In this document: piece by piece, positions 39,366 through 48,195 of the stretch | Layout: the number at the start of each line of letters is the position of its first letter | Numbering within the stretch: position 1 is the first letter of the stretch | NCBI GenBank assembly: GCA_963803085.1 | Contig: CAWDLE010000006.1 | Coordinates: 14,423-78,422, forward strand | DNA length: 64,000 bases | Reading direction: 5' to 3' | Source: JACVRW01 sp963803085 | GTDB lineage: Bacteria; Actinomycetota; Thermoleophilia; Solirubrobacterales; Thermoleophilaceae | Program-made: the position numbers and the translations under genes | The notes under the pieces: model-generated | The model's database searches: none | What the model saw: the letters and a program-made list of their open reading frames with translations, nothing else | Told to the model about the DNA's origin: nothing

Positions 39366-40293
39366 TGTCCTTCGGGAGCATGAAGCGCACGTCCTCCTGG
39401 ACGACCTCGAACTCCGAGACGTCCGTGGTCCCGCGCTCGCGGAAGAAGGCCACGAGGCGCTGCACCAGCTCCTCGGGCGCGCTCGCGCCTGAGGAGATGC
39501 CGACCACGCGCTTGCCCTCGAGCCACTCCTCCTTCACCTGGCTCTCGTTGTCGATCAGGTGTGACTCGGCGCCGTGGTCGCGGGCGACCTCCACCAGGCG
39601 GTTCGAGTTCGAGGAGTTGCTGGAGCCGATCACGAGCACGAGGTCGCACTCGCGCGCCATCTGGCGGACCGCTAGCTGGCGGTTCGTCGTGGCGTAACAG
39701 ATGTCGTCCGACTTCGGCCCGGTGATGTTCGGGAAGCGCTCGCGCAGCCGGCGGATGAGCCGGTCGGTCTCGTCGACGCTGAGCGTGGTCTGGGTGAGGT
39801 AGGCCACTCGGTCTTGATCCTCGAGCACGAGGTTGTCCACGTCCTCCTCGGTCTCCACGAGCACGAAGTGGTCCGGGGCCTCGCCCATCGTCCCCTCGAC
39901 CTCCTCGTGGCCCTCGTGGCCGATCAGGACGATCGTGTAGCCCTCGGCGGCGAACTTCTTCGCCTCCACATGCACCTTGGTCACGAGCGGGCAGGTTGCG
40001 TCGATGGTCGTGAGGCGTCGCGTCTCGGCGTTCGCATGCACGGCTGGGGAGACCCCGTGGGCGGAGAAGACGACCGTCTCCCCCTCCGGTACCTCGGTCT
40101 CCTCCTCGACGAAGACGGCGCCGCGCTCGCGCAGCTGCTCCACGACGTGCTTGTTGTGCACGATCTCCTTGCGGACGTATACCGGCGGTCCGTACAGCTC
40201 GAGCGCGCGCTCGACCGTCTGGACCGCCCGGTCCACGCCCGCGCAGTAGCCGCGCGGGGCGGCGAGCAGGAGTCTCTCCGGGGTGGCGGCCAT
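39337..40293 (-). CDS. ispH: 4-hydroxy-3-methylbut-2-enyl diphosphate reductase IspH
   Basis: A 318-residue [4Fe-4S] enzyme of the last MEP-pathway step, forming IPP and DMAPP. The cluster cysteines are in PRGYCAGVDRAV, TIDATCPLVTKVH and DDICYATTNRQ. The active-site Glu and Thr/Ser-Asn motifs (VIGSSNSSNSNRL, GISSGASAPEELV) are intact. TAGCCT is eight bases before the ATG. Its need for Fe-S clusters links it loosely to the suf genes in the window. Confidence 0.96.
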   Translation of the reverse strand: MAATPERLLLAAPRGYCAGVDRAVQTVERALELYGPPVYVRKEIVHNKHVVEQLRERGAVFVEEETEVPEGETVVFSAHGVSPAVHANAETRRLTTIDATCPLVTKVHVEAKKFAAEGYTIVLIGHEGHEEVEGTMGEAPDHFVLVETEEDVDNLVLEDQDRVAYLTQTTLSVDETDRLIRRLRERFPNITGPKSDDICYATTNRQLAVRQMARECDLVLVIGSSNSSNSNRLVEVARDHGAESHLIDNESQVKEEWLEGKRVVGISSGASAPEELVQRLVAFFRERGTTDVSEFEVVQEDVRFMLPKDIRTALAGQA

Positions 40294-40317
40294 CGCCGGG
40301 GAGGCTAGCGAGCGGCC

Positions 40318-41202
40318 TCAGAGTCCGCGGAGGAACTCGTACATCGTTTCCCCGACCGCATCGACGCTGCGCTCGGACACCGCGGACATGTCGTCGCACC
40401 TGCGGTGCCAGCAGGGGAAGTCGAAGTCGATCAGGTCGATCGAGCGCACGCCCTGCCTCAGAAACGGGATGTGGTCGTCGAGTACTCCGCCCTGGGTCGT
40501 GGTGGGGAACACGGCCTCGGCGCCCACCCGCGTCGCCGCCTCGCGCAGCCGCTTCCAGAGGCGCACGTCCGAGTAGCCCTCGCGCTTGATCGCGAGCTTC
40601 TTGTCGCCCACGAAGTCGAGCAGGATCATCGCGCGCGCATCTCGGAAGACGGGCGCGGCGACCTTGCTGCCGCGCAGCCCGTAGCGCTCGAACTCGGTGT
40701 CCGGCACTCCGCGCGGCGCCTCCTCGCCGTCGAAGAAGACGAACTGGATCGTGTGTCGCGGGCGCCTCAGCGTGCGTGCGAGCTGAAGGGCGACGGCGGT
40801 CCCGGAGGCGCCGTCGTTCGCACCCACGAAGCCGTTGAAGTCCTTCGTGTCGTAGTGCGCGCCGACCACGATGTAGCCGGGCTCGCGGCCGGGCACCGTC
40901 CCGATCACGTTGCGCAGGCCGTGCGGCACGTCCTGGAAGCGCCCGCGCGGCACGATGCGCTTGATGAGCTCCGCGAGCTGGCGCGACTCGGGCGACCCCG
41001 CTGGGCGCGGGCCCATCTCCACCTGGCGGCGCAGGAGCCGGAAGGCCGCGGCCCCATCGAAGCGGTTGGCCTTCGCCGCAGGCGCGGCCTTCCCGTTGGC
41101 GGGGTCGTCGTCGACGAACGGCAGGTTGTCCGTGGCCACGAGGGCGACGAGGGTGAGACCGATCGCCACCTGTACCGCGAGCACGATGCCCAACAGCTTC
41201 AC
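40318..41202 (-). CDS. M28-family metallopeptidase / glutaminyl cyclase-like
   Basis: A 294-residue protein. An N-terminal membrane anchor or signal (LGIVLAVQVAIGLTLVALVA) is followed by an M28 zinc-peptidase domain. The metal-site segments are VVGAHYDT, GANDGASGTAVAL, FFDGEEAP and DDHIPFL. The overall pattern is closest to glutaminyl-peptide cyclotransferase-like M28 members. It probably acts outside the membrane. The GTG start is 32 bases from the divergent wax ester synthase start. Confidence 0.85.
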   Translation of the reverse strand: MKLLGIVLAVQVAIGLTLVALVATDNLPFVDDDPANGKAAPAAKANRFDGAAAFRLLRRQVEMGPRPAGSPESRQLAELIKRIVPRGRFQDVPHGLRNVIGTVPGREPGYIVVGAHYDTKDFNGFVGANDGASGTAVALQLARTLRRPRHTIQFVFFDGEEAPRGVPDTEFERYGLRGSKVAAPVFRDARAMILLDFVGDKKLAIKREGYSDVRLWKRLREAATRVGAEAVFPTTTQGGVLDDHIPFLRQGVRSIDLIDFDFPCWHRRCDDMSAVSERSVDAVGETMYEFLRGL

Positions 41203-41234
41203 AGACCCGATTGTGCCGGGTAGGCTGGGTGGTC

Positions 41235-42719
41235 GTGGCGCAGCAGGGACATAAGGATCGCCTCACGGCGATCGATGCTTCGTTTTTGCATCAGGAGAAG
41301 CAGTCCTCGCACATGCACGTCGGCGCGCTCGCCGTGTTCGAGGGGCCGCCGCCCGCACGTGAGGACTTCTACGAGCACCTGGAGGGGCGCCTCGGCCGGG
41401 TCCCGCGCTACCGCCAGAAGCTTGCGTTCCCGCCGCTCGAGACCGGCCGGCCGTTCTGGGTCGACGACCCGACCTTCAACCTCGACTACCACGTGCGCGA
41501 CACCGCCCTGCCAAAGCCCGGCAGCGACGACCAGCTTCGCCAGCTCGCGGGGCGGATCTTCTCGCAGCGGCTCGACCGCTCGAAGCCGCTCTGGGAGATC
41601 TGGATCGTGCAGGGCCTCGAGGGCGGCCGCTTCGCGCTGATCTCGAAGACCCACCACGCGCTCGTCGACGGCGTCTCGGGCGTGGACATCGCAACCGTTC
41701 TGTTCGACCTGTCGCCGGTGCCGGCCGAGCCCGAGCCCGAGATAGGGGACCGCTGGCTGCCCGCCCCCGAGCCCTCGGACTTCGAGCTGATGGCCGAGGG
41801 TGTGGCCGGACTGGCGCGCACGCCGTTCAGCCTGGCCGGGCGTGCGCTCGGCGCGCTTCAGCATCCCGGCGAGACGATCGATCGCGTGCGCGAGGCCGCC
41901 GAGGGCCTCGGCGAGGTGGTCTGGGCCGGGATGAACCCCGCGCCCGACGTGCCGCTCAACGTGCCGATCGGGCCACACCGACGAGTCCGCTGGCTGCAGA
42001 ACTCCCTGGCCGACTTCAAGGAGATCAAGAACGCGCTCGACGGGACGGTGAACGACGCGGTGCTCGCGGTCGTGGCCGGGGCGCTCCGCCGCTGGCTGCA
42101 CGATCGCGGAGTGCGCACCGAGGGCATGGAGCTGCGCGCGCTCGTGCCAGTGTCGATCCGCTCCGACGACGAGCGCGGCGCGCTCGGCAACCGCATCGCG
42201 GCCATGCGCGGGCCGCTGCCCGTGTACGTGGAGGATCCGGTCGAGCGCCTGCGCGTGGTGCAGCAGGGGATGGGCGAGCTGAAGGAGTCCAAGCAGGCGC
42301 TCGGCGCCGAGGTGATCGCCGGGCTCACGGACTTCGCGCCGCCCACGCTGCTCGCCCAGGCCTCGCGGCTCAACTTCTCGACGAGACTCTTCAACCTGAT
42401 CGTGACGAACGTGCCGGGACCGCAGTTCCCGCTCTACCTGCTCGGCCGCGAGATGCTGGAGATCGTGCCGATCGCGTTCCTGCCCGAGAACCACGCGCTG
42501 GCGGTTGCAATCATGAGCTACAACGGCAAGGTCGACTTCGGGCTACTCGCCGACTACGACGCCATGCCCGACCTGGATTCCTTTGCCGACCACCTCCAGG
42601 AGTCGCGCGACGAGCTCCTGGCGGCGGCGCGCAAGGCCGGCAAGGCCAGCGCCCGCTCGAACGGGAGCAAGAAGGACGTAACTCCCGGCACGGCGAGAAA
42701 GAAGACACCAGCCTCCTGA
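41235..42719 (+). CDS. Wax ester synthase / diacylglycerol acyltransferase
   Basis: A 494-residue WS/DGAT enzyme. The catalytic motif is THHALVDGVSG (HHxxxDG), and NDAVLAVVAGALR and NVPGPQFPLYLLGREML are also family hallmarks. It makes wax esters or triacylglycerol for storage, with probable membrane or lipid-droplet association. TAGGCT (41221-41226) is eight bases before the GTG at 41235, which favours this start over upstream in-frame TTG/GTG codons. It is co-translated with the next hydrolase gene (TGATG). Confidence 0.92.
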   Translation: MAQQGHKDRLTAIDASFLHQEKQSSHMHVGALAVFEGPPPAREDFYEHLEGRLGRVPRYRQKLAFPPLETGRPFWVDDPTFNLDYHVRDTALPKPGSDDQLRQLAGRIFSQRLDRSKPLWEIWIVQGLEGGRFALISKTHHALVDGVSGVDIATVLFDLSPVPAEPEPEIGDRWLPAPEPSDFELMAEGVAGLARTPFSLAGRALGALQHPGETIDRVREAAEGLGEVVWAGMNPAPDVPLNVPIGPHRRVRWLQNSLADFKEIKNALDGTVNDAVLAVVAGALRRWLHDRGVRTEGMELRALVPVSIRSDDERGALGNRIAAMRGPLPVYVEDPVERLRVVQQGMGELKESKQALGAEVIAGLTDFAPPTLLAQASRLNFSTRLFNLIVTNVPGPQFPLYLLGREMLEIVPIAFLPENHALAVAIMSYNGKVDFGLLADYDAMPDLDSFADHLQESRDELLAAARKAGKASARSNGSKKDVTPGTARKKTPAS

Positions 42720-44467
42720 TGCGCCGCGGTCTCGCCGTTCCTCTGGCCCTCGCGGTCGGCTGCCTCATCGTGCCGGCAGCGCAGGCCGCGCCACCGAGCC
42801 CCTTTGGCCATGTCTGCGCGCCCCAGTCGGGCGTGCTGTTCTGCCCGACCTCAATTGACGCCCAGCGAGTCCCGACCTTCGACGGTGTGCCGCTCGACGT
42901 GGACGTGACGCTTCCCGCGAGCGGCGACGGGCCGTTCCCGACGATCGTGATGATGCACGGCTACGGCGGCAGTAAGACGTCGTTTGAGGGCACCGGAGGT
43001 GAGGCCACCTACAACAACGTGTTTTACGCCCAGCAGGGCTACGCCGTCGTCAACTACTCAGCACGCGGATTCGGCCGCTCGTGCGGCACGCCGGACTCGC
43101 GCACGAGCCCGGGCTGCGACGCCGGTTGGATCCATCTCACAGACCATCGCTATGAGTCGCGCGACACGCAGCACCTGCTCGGCCTCCTGGTCGACCAGGG
43201 TGTGGCGAGGGCCAACGCGCTCGGCGTGACGGGCGTCTCGTACGGCGGCATCCAGAGCCTCAACCTCGCCCGGCTGCGCAACCGCATCCGGCTGCCCGAC
43301 GGCTCCTTCCGGCACTGGACGAGCCCGAACGGGAAGCCGCTCAAGATCGCCGCGGCCTACGCGCGCTGGCCCGGCTCGGACCTCACCAATGCGCTGCAGC
43401 CGAACGGCCGCTTCCTCGACTTCCGCACCCCGAAGCCGAACGAGAGCATCACGCCAGGGGGCGTGATGAAGAAGAGCTACAACGACGGGCTCTACTTCAG
43501 CGGCAACGCGACCGGCTTCTACGCCCCCACGGGTGGCGCTTTCAGCTCCGACATCACGGCGTGGAAGGCGCTCACCGACCGGGGCGAGCCCGCCCGCGCT
43601 GACGCCCTCGCCGTGGGCAGGGAGCTCACCGGGTTCCACAGCTGGGCGGGCCTCACGGGCTCGAGCGCGGCACTGCTCGTGCAGAACGGCTGGACCGACG
43701 ATCTCTTCCCAGCCACCGAGGCGCTGCGCGTGTACCGGACCTTCCACGGGGCGCCCGGCGCGCGTATTTCGCTTCAGCTCGCGGACCTCGGGCATCCGCG
43801 CGGCTCGAACGACCCGGGCCAGAACAGCGCCATGCAGCGGCAGGCCTCCACGTTCTTCGCCGCGTACCTGAAGCGTCAGGGCGAGGCGCCCGCCCACGGC
43901 AGCGTGCTCGCCTACACCCAAACCTGCCCCGGCATCGCGCCCGGCGGGGGCCGCTTCAGGGCCGAGAACTGGGAGCGCCTGCACCCGAAGACCGCGACCA
44001 TGCGGCACCGCGGGCCGCTGCGGATGAACTCGCGCGGCGGCAACCCAGCCACCGCCCAGGCGATCGACCCGATCGCTGGCGGCGGCAAGGCGTGCCGGAC
44101 CGTCCCCGCCGAGCGCGCAAAGGGCACCGCCGTGATCCAGCGGCGCTTCGCGAAGCCGTTCACGATGCTCGGGTTGCCGACCGTCCGGGGGCAGATCGTG
44201 ACAAAGGGCCGTGGCGGGTTCATCGCCGCGCGGCTCTGGGACGTGCATCGCGGCGAGCAGGTGCTCGTCTCGCGCGGCGTCTACAGGCTCAGGGACAACC
44301 AGCGCGGAAATCTGCTCTTCCAGCTGTTCGGAAACGGCTGGCGCTTCGCGCGCGGGCACACCGCGAAGCTCGAACTGCTCGGCAACGACCCGAACTTCCT
44401 GCGTACCAGCAACTTCAAGTTCAGGGTCACGTTCTCGCGTACGCGGGTAGACCTACCGGGCCGGTGA
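42719..44467 (+). CDS. Secreted CocE/NonD-type X-Pro peptidase/esterase
   Basis: A 582-residue exported hydrolase with a signal peptide (AVPLALAVGCLIVPAAQAA). The alpha/beta-hydrolase domain has TIVMMHGYGGSKTS, the nucleophile in GVTGVSYGGIQSL, and NGWTDDLFPATEAL carrying the probable Asp. A C-terminal jelly-roll domain (about 420-580) is typical of X-Pro dipeptidyl-peptidase or cocaine-esterase relatives. It is one of three lipid- or ester-active genes in a row. Substrate unknown. Confidence 0.85.
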   Translation: MRRGLAVPLALAVGCLIVPAAQAAPPSPFGHVCAPQSGVLFCPTSIDAQRVPTFDGVPLDVDVTLPASGDGPFPTIVMMHGYGGSKTSFEGTGGEATYNNVFYAQQGYAVVNYSARGFGRSCGTPDSRTSPGCDAGWIHLTDHRYESRDTQHLLGLLVDQGVARANALGVTGVSYGGIQSLNLARLRNRIRLPDGSFRHWTSPNGKPLKIAAAYARWPGSDLTNALQPNGRFLDFRTPKPNESITPGGVMKKSYNDGLYFSGNATGFYAPTGGAFSSDITAWKALTDRGEPARADALAVGRELTGFHSWAGLTGSSAALLVQNGWTDDLFPATEALRVYRTFHGAPGARISLQLADLGHPRGSNDPGQNSAMQRQASTFFAAYLKRQGEAPAHGSVLAYTQTCPGIAPGGGRFRAENWERLHPKTATMRHRGPLRMNSRGGNPATAQAIDPIAGGGKACRTVPAERAKGTAVIQRRFAKPFTMLGLPTVRGQIVTKGRGGFIAARLWDVHRGEQVLVSRGVYRLRDNQRGNLLFQLFGNGWRFARGHTAKLELLGNDPNFLRTSNFKFRVTFSRTRVDLPGR

Positions 44468-45348
44468 CCCAACAGCGCGCGAACGTCGGAGAGGTGGAGC
44501 TGGTCTACGAGACGATCGGCGACCCGGCCGACCCGACGATTCTGCTGGTGATGGGGCTCGGGATGCAGCTGATCCACTGGGATCTCGAGCTCTGCGAGGG
44601 CCTGGCGAAGCGCGGCTTCCAGGTGATCCGCTTCGACAACCGCGACGCGGGGCTCTCCACCAAGATCGACGCCCCGGTGCCGAACGTGATGAAAGCGATG
44701 GCCGGCCTTCCGATCAAGTCGCCCTACCTGCTCAAGGACATGGCGAACGACAGCTTCGGCCTCCTCGACCATCTCGGGATCGAACGCGCGCACGTGACCG
44801 GGGTCTCGATGGGCGGGATGATCGCCCAGACCATGGCGATCACCCGGCCGGAGCGGGTACTGTCGCTCGGCTCGATGCTGTCGACAACCGGCGACCGCCG
44901 CGTGGGCACTCCGAAGCTGCGCGTCTGGAGCGTGCTGATGCGGCGGGCGCCGCAGGGCCGCGACGCCTACATCGAGTACTTCGTGCGCGTGTTCCGGCTG
45001 ATCGGCTCGCCGCGCTATCCCGTGGACGAGCAGCGCATACGCGAGCAGGCCGCGGAGACGTACGACCGCTGCCACTACCCCGCCGGCACGGCTCGCCAGC
45101 TCGCGGCGATCCTAGCGTCCGGCTCGCGCACGGCGGCTCTGCGGAAGCTCGACGTCCCGACCGTGGTGGTACACGGCACGGACGATCCGCTCGTGCCGTT
45201 CCGCGCGGGCGTCGCCACCGCGAAGGCGATCCCAGGGGCCGAGTTCGTGGCGATCCCGGGGATGGGGCACGACCTGCCCCGCGAGCTGTGGCCGCGCTTC
45301 ACGGACGCGCTGGTGGCGAACTCGGAGCGGGCGGCGACGCGCGTCTAA
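44464..45348 (+). CDS. Alpha/beta hydrolase
   Basis: A 294-residue cytoplasmic hydrolase. The oxyanion region is LLVMGLGMQLIHW, the nucleophile is Ser in VTGVSMGGMIAQ, the acid is in VHGTDDPLVP, and the His is in IPGMGHDLP. The GTG overlaps the CocE stop (GTGA), so it is the third gene of the wax-synthase operon. A lipase or esterase role is plausible. It ends with a four-base overlap with the convergent lipoate-ligase gene. Confidence 0.87.
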   Translation: MTQQRANVGEVELVYETIGDPADPTILLVMGLGMQLIHWDLELCEGLAKRGFQVIRFDNRDAGLSTKIDAPVPNVMKAMAGLPIKSPYLLKDMANDSFGLLDHLGIERAHVTGVSMGGMIAQTMAITRPERVLSLGSMLSTTGDRRVGTPKLRVWSVLMRRAPQGRDAYIEYFVRVFRLIGSPRYPVDEQRIREQAAETYDRCHYPAGTARQLAAILASGSRTAALRKLDVPTVVVHGTDDPLVPFRAGVATAKAIPGAEFVAIPGMGHDLPRELWPRFTDALVANSERAATRV

Positions 45349-46091
45349 ACGCGGTGCTCGGGCGCGAGCTCGCGCGCGAGCGCCAGCGTGGCGTCGTCCA
45401 GCTCAGCCTCCACCAGCTCGTAGTCGCGGGCGTACTCGGCGAGCAGCGCCTCTCGCACCTCGCCCCAGCTCGTCCCGGGGCGCTCGGTCTCCACGGAGCC
45501 GGTGACCTCCGGCTCCCACGCGAGCCCGAGCGCGTCGTACACCGGCCGCAGCACGTCGTTTATACGCCCCTCGCCCCGCACGACGAGGACCACGCCGGTG
45601 TGCGACCCGCCGGCCACCACTCGCTGGCCGATCCCCGCGAGCTTCACGGCGCCGCGGGCGTTCACGCTGTAGCGGCCGGGGCAGTACTCGCCCGGCACCT
45701 CCCCCACTCGAGCGTCGACGCCGAGCGTGCGGAGGGCGCCCACCAGCCGCCCTGCGGTGCGCTCGAAGCGCTCGTGGATCCCCGCGCGCGGCTCCTCCTC
45801 GGGCACGGCGTGGCCGATCTCCATCGTGCCGTCGTGGAAGACCGCGGCACGCCCGCCGGCGAGCCGCAACGTGACGTCGAAGCGCTGCGCGCGGGCGGCG
45901 CTTACCGCCTCTGCATAGCCGTCGGTCACCGCGTCGCGCTTCGCGAAGGCGACGGTGGTGCCGGGCCGCGCGATTCGGAGGGTCTCCGGGAGCTCGCCGT
46001 CCGCCACTCGCAGCATCAGTGCGCGCGAAACCGCGGCGTCGAGCGCCGGGTCGTCTTCGAAGGAGTCGTGGAGAACCTGGAGCGTCGTCAG
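45345..46091 (-). CDS. Lipoate-protein ligase family protein, CTG start
   Basis: A 248-residue LplA/LipL-type protein. It has RLAGGRAAVFHDGTMEIGHAV (RxxGGxxVFHxG, here shortened: RLAGGRAAVFHDGT), CPGRYSVNARGAVKLAGIGQRV with the probable active lysine, and a C-terminal helical part. It should transfer lipoyl or octanoyl groups to carrier domains. The conserved N-terminus (LQVLHDSFEDDPALD) lies before any ATG, GTG or TTG; the only start near it is the CTG at 46089-46091, which overlaps the sufT stop as CTGA. Confidence 0.8.
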   Translation of the reverse strand: MTTLQVLHDSFEDDPALDAAVSRALMLRVADGELPETLRIARPGTTVAFAKRDAVTDGYAEAVSAARAQRFDVTLRLAGGRAAVFHDGTMEIGHAVPEEEPRAGIHERFERTAGRLVGALRTLGVDARVGEVPGEYCPGRYSVNARGAVKLAGIGQRVVAGGSHTGVVLVVRGEGRINDVLRPVYDALGLAWEPEVTGSVETERPGTSWGEVREALLAEYARDYELVEAELDDATLALARELAPEHRV

Positions 46092-46390
46092 TAGCCCAGG
46101 GCGAACTTGGCCTCTTCGCTCATCATGTCCGGGGTCCAGGCGGGCGTGAAGGTCATCTTCGAGTGCACGGCCGTGACTCCGTCGAGCTCGCTGACGAACT
46201 CCTCGATCTGCTCCGACACCTGCGGCCCGATCGGGCAGCCGGGAGACGTGAGGGTGAAGCTCACGAACACGTCGCTGTCCTCGATCTCGACGCTGTAGAT
46301 CAAGCCGAGCTCCACGAAGTCGAGCCCGAGCTCCGGGTCGATCACGTTCGTGAGCGCTTCCTGGACGTCGTCCACGGTCAAAGTTGCCAT
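46088..46390 (-). CDS. sufT: MIP18/SufT-like Fe-S assembly factor
   Basis: A 100-residue DUF59 protein: VIDPELGLDFVELGLIYSVEI, the cysteine motif LTSPGCPIGPQV and a C-terminal TFTPAWTPDMMSEEAK are typical of SufT. It helps mature Fe-S proteins and is often the last gene of actinobacterial suf operons, but here it is 22 kb away. TATCCT (46402-46397 on the minus strand) lies six bases before the ATG. It overlaps the lipoate-ligase start; lipoate synthesis itself needs Fe-S clusters, so the pairing makes sense. Confidence 0.9.
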   Translation of the reverse strand: MATLTVDDVQEALTNVIDPELGLDFVELGLIYSVEIEDSDVFVSFTLTSPGCPIGPQVSEQIEEFVSELDGVTAVHSKMTFTPAWTPDMMSEEAKFALGY

Positions 46391-46396
46391 GGCATG

Positions 46397-46409
46397 AGGA
46401 TAGTAGGGT
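46397..46409. promoter_or_regulatory. Back-to-back -10 boxes of sufT and fxsA-like gene
   Basis: TATCCT on the minus strand (46402-46397) is six bases before the sufT ATG. TAGGGT on the plus strand (46404-46409) is six bases before the GTG at 46416. Only 25 bases separate the two start codons, so both messages are almost certainly leaderless. Confidence 0.6.
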
Positions 46410-46415
46410 CAGGCC

Positions 46416-46871
46416 GTGCCTCTCTGGGCCCTGGCACTCCTCTTCCTGATCGTCCCGCTCGCGGAGCTGTACCTGATCCTGAAGGTGGGCGACGCCATCG
46501 GAATCGGGTGGACGATCCTGCTCCTGGTGGCGGACTCGCTGCTCGGCGCGTGGCTGCTTCGGTCGCAGGGCCGGGCGGTCTGGCGCCGCTTCAACGAGAT
46601 CCTGGCGCAGGGCCGGGTGCCCCACCGAGAGGTCATCGACGGGGTGCTCGTGATCTTCGGCGGCGCCTTCCTGATCACGCCCGGATTTCTGACGGACATC
46701 GTTGGCCTGGTGCTCCTGCTTCCCCCGACGCGGGCGATCGTGCGCCGCATGCTCGTGCGCCGCATGGGCTGGGGGGCCGTGGCGGTGGCTGGGCGCCCGC
46801 GTCGCGACTACGACGTCGAGGGCAGCGCCCGCGAGTACGACGACGAGCCGCGGCGGGGACTCGAGCGGTGA
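46416..46871 (+). CDS. FxsA-family membrane protein
   Basis: A 151-residue protein with N-terminal helices (LALLFLIVPLAELYLILKVG, WTILLLVADSLLGAWLL) and the conserved GAFLITPGFLTDIVGLVLLLPPTR region, here GAFLITPGFLTDIVG. It is a small cytoplasmic-membrane protein whose relative in E. coli affects phage T7 exclusion. The cytoplasmic tail is charged. It is first in an operon with two further genes linked by GTGA overlaps. Confidence 0.85.
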   Translation: MPLWALALLFLIVPLAELYLILKVGDAIGIGWTILLLVADSLLGAWLLRSQGRAVWRRFNEILAQGRVPHREVIDGVLVIFGGAFLITPGFLTDIVGLVLLLPPTRAIVRRMLVRRMGWGAVAVAGRPRRDYDVEGSAREYDDEPRRGLER

Positions 46872-47575
46872 GCGCCCCGGCGCTCGCGCTGTCCTTCTTC
46901 GACGCGGCCCATGACATTCACGGGACGGCGCGGTCGGGCGCGACGATTCTGTTCGAAGGCCGAAAGCCGGAGGCGCTGCCCGAGGGGCCGGCCATCGAGG
47001 AGAGCGGCGAGGGCTGGCGCGCGGAGCTGCCCGGCAAGCTGGCCCTCGAGCTCGAGGCGGTGGCGCCGGAGGCGGACCTCGGCGATGTGCGGGTGCGGGT
47101 CGTGCGGGTGCACGGCGAGGCGGCCGGCCGCCGCGTGGATGGCATGGGCACGTTGTCGGAGACACGCGTGCCGCCCCGCTGGGAGGAGCTCGATGCGGTG
47201 CGCAGCATCTCCGCGCTCGTGGATGAGCGGCACGCCCTGCTCGCGCTCGCGCGCCGTCCTCGCGATGCCGTGGGCCACGGAGACGAGGAGATCACGGCAA
47301 GGCTGATCGAGGACGACGCCGTGCTGGCGGTGGAGAACGCCCGCATCTCGACCGTCTACGACGGCAGCGGCCGCCAGCGCAGCGCGGGCCTCGAGCTGTG
47401 GGTGCCCGGCGAGGAGTACCCGCGCCGCGGCTCGGGGCAGGTGATCGCCGGCTCCTCGCTCGACCTGGAGGGGCTCCAGGTGCACGCCGCCGTGTTCCGC
47501 TGGCGCCTCGACGGTCGCGAGGGCATCGGTGCCTACGAGCTGATGCTGCGCAGCGAACCACCGGCCGCCGCGTGA
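46868..47575 (+). CDS. Hypothetical protein, beta-rich
   Basis: A 235-residue protein of alternating strand-like segments (GTARSGATILFEG, VRVRVVRVHGEAAGRRV, GLQVHAAVFRWRLDGREGIGAYEL). No cofactor or catalytic motif was recognised and there is no signal peptide. The GTG overlaps the fxsA-like stop, and the HAD gene follows with the same overlap. Sequences of this type recur in Solirubrobacterales-like genomes as unknown proteins, but this is an impression only. Confidence 0.6.
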   Translation: MSAPALALSFFDAAHDIHGTARSGATILFEGRKPEALPEGPAIEESGEGWRAELPGKLALELEAVAPEADLGDVRVRVVRVHGEAAGRRVDGMGTLSETRVPPRWEELDAVRSISALVDERHALLALARRPRDAVGHGDEEITARLIEDDAVLAVENARISTVYDGSGRQRSAGLELWVPGEEYPRRGSGQVIAGSSLDLEGLQVHAAVFRWRLDGREGIGAYELMLRSEPPAAA

Positions 47576-48195
47576 GAAGCGTCCTGATCAGCGACTTCGG
47601 CGGCGTGCTCACCACGCCGCTGCAGGAGGGCTTCCTGGCCTACCAGGAGGAGTCCGGCGTGTCGCTCGAGGAGCTCGGGAAGGCGATGGGCCTCGCCGCG
47701 GAGGAGCACGGCGACCACCCGCTGTACGTCCTCGAGCGCGGGGAGATCACCGAAACGGAGTTCCGCGACCGGATCGAGCGGCACCTCGAGGACGGGTTCG
47801 ACCTCGCGCGGCTGCGGGCGCTCTACTTCGAGCGCCTTGCGCCGAACCAGGAGATGATCGACTTCATTCGCGACCTGCGCAGGCGCGGCCTGCGCGCCGC
47901 ATTGCTCACGAACAACGTGCGCGAGTGGGAGCCGCTCTGGCGAGCGAAGCTGCCGGAGCTGGACGAGCTCTTCGAACTGGTCGTGGACTCCGCGTTCGTG
48001 GGCCTTCGGAAGCCTGACCCGGAGATCTACACGCTCACGCTCGAGCGGCTCGGCGGCGTGCGCGCGGATGAATGCGTGTTCGTCGACGACCTCGAGCCGA
48101 ACTGCGAGGCGGCGCGGGCGCTCGGCATGGCCGCGGTGCGCTTCGTGTCTGCCGAGCAGGCGATCCCGGAGATCGAGTCAGCGCTGCGGAGCTAG
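47572..48195 (+). CDS. HAD-superfamily hydrolase
   Basis: A 207-residue HAD phosphatase of the epoxide-hydrolase-N/phosphatase-like subgroup. Motif I is ISDFGGVLTTP; the second Asp of the usual DxD is Gly. Motif II is ALLTNN, motif III has the Lys in GLRKPDPEIY, and motif IV is CVFVDDLEPN. Gly in place of the second acidic residue is common in this subgroup. It probably dephosphorylates a small molecule. The GTG start overlaps the previous gene (GTGA). Its end overlaps the convergent tetR-type gene by 18 bases. Confidence 0.85.
   Translation: MRSVLISDFGGVLTTPLQEGFLAYQEESGVSLEELGKAMGLAAEEHGDHPLYVLERGEITETEFRDRIERHLEDGFDLARLRALYFERLAPNQEMIDFIRDLRRRGLRAALLTNNVREWEPLWRAKLPELDELFELVVDSAFVGLRKPDPEIYTLTLERLGGVRADECVFVDDLEPNCEAARALGMAAVRFVSAEQAIPEIESALRS

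Noticed and set aside
45345..47165. 606-residue frame for the lipoate ligase
   Set aside because: The extra N-terminal 350 residues are antisense or out-of-frame readings of sufT, fxsA-like and the next gene.
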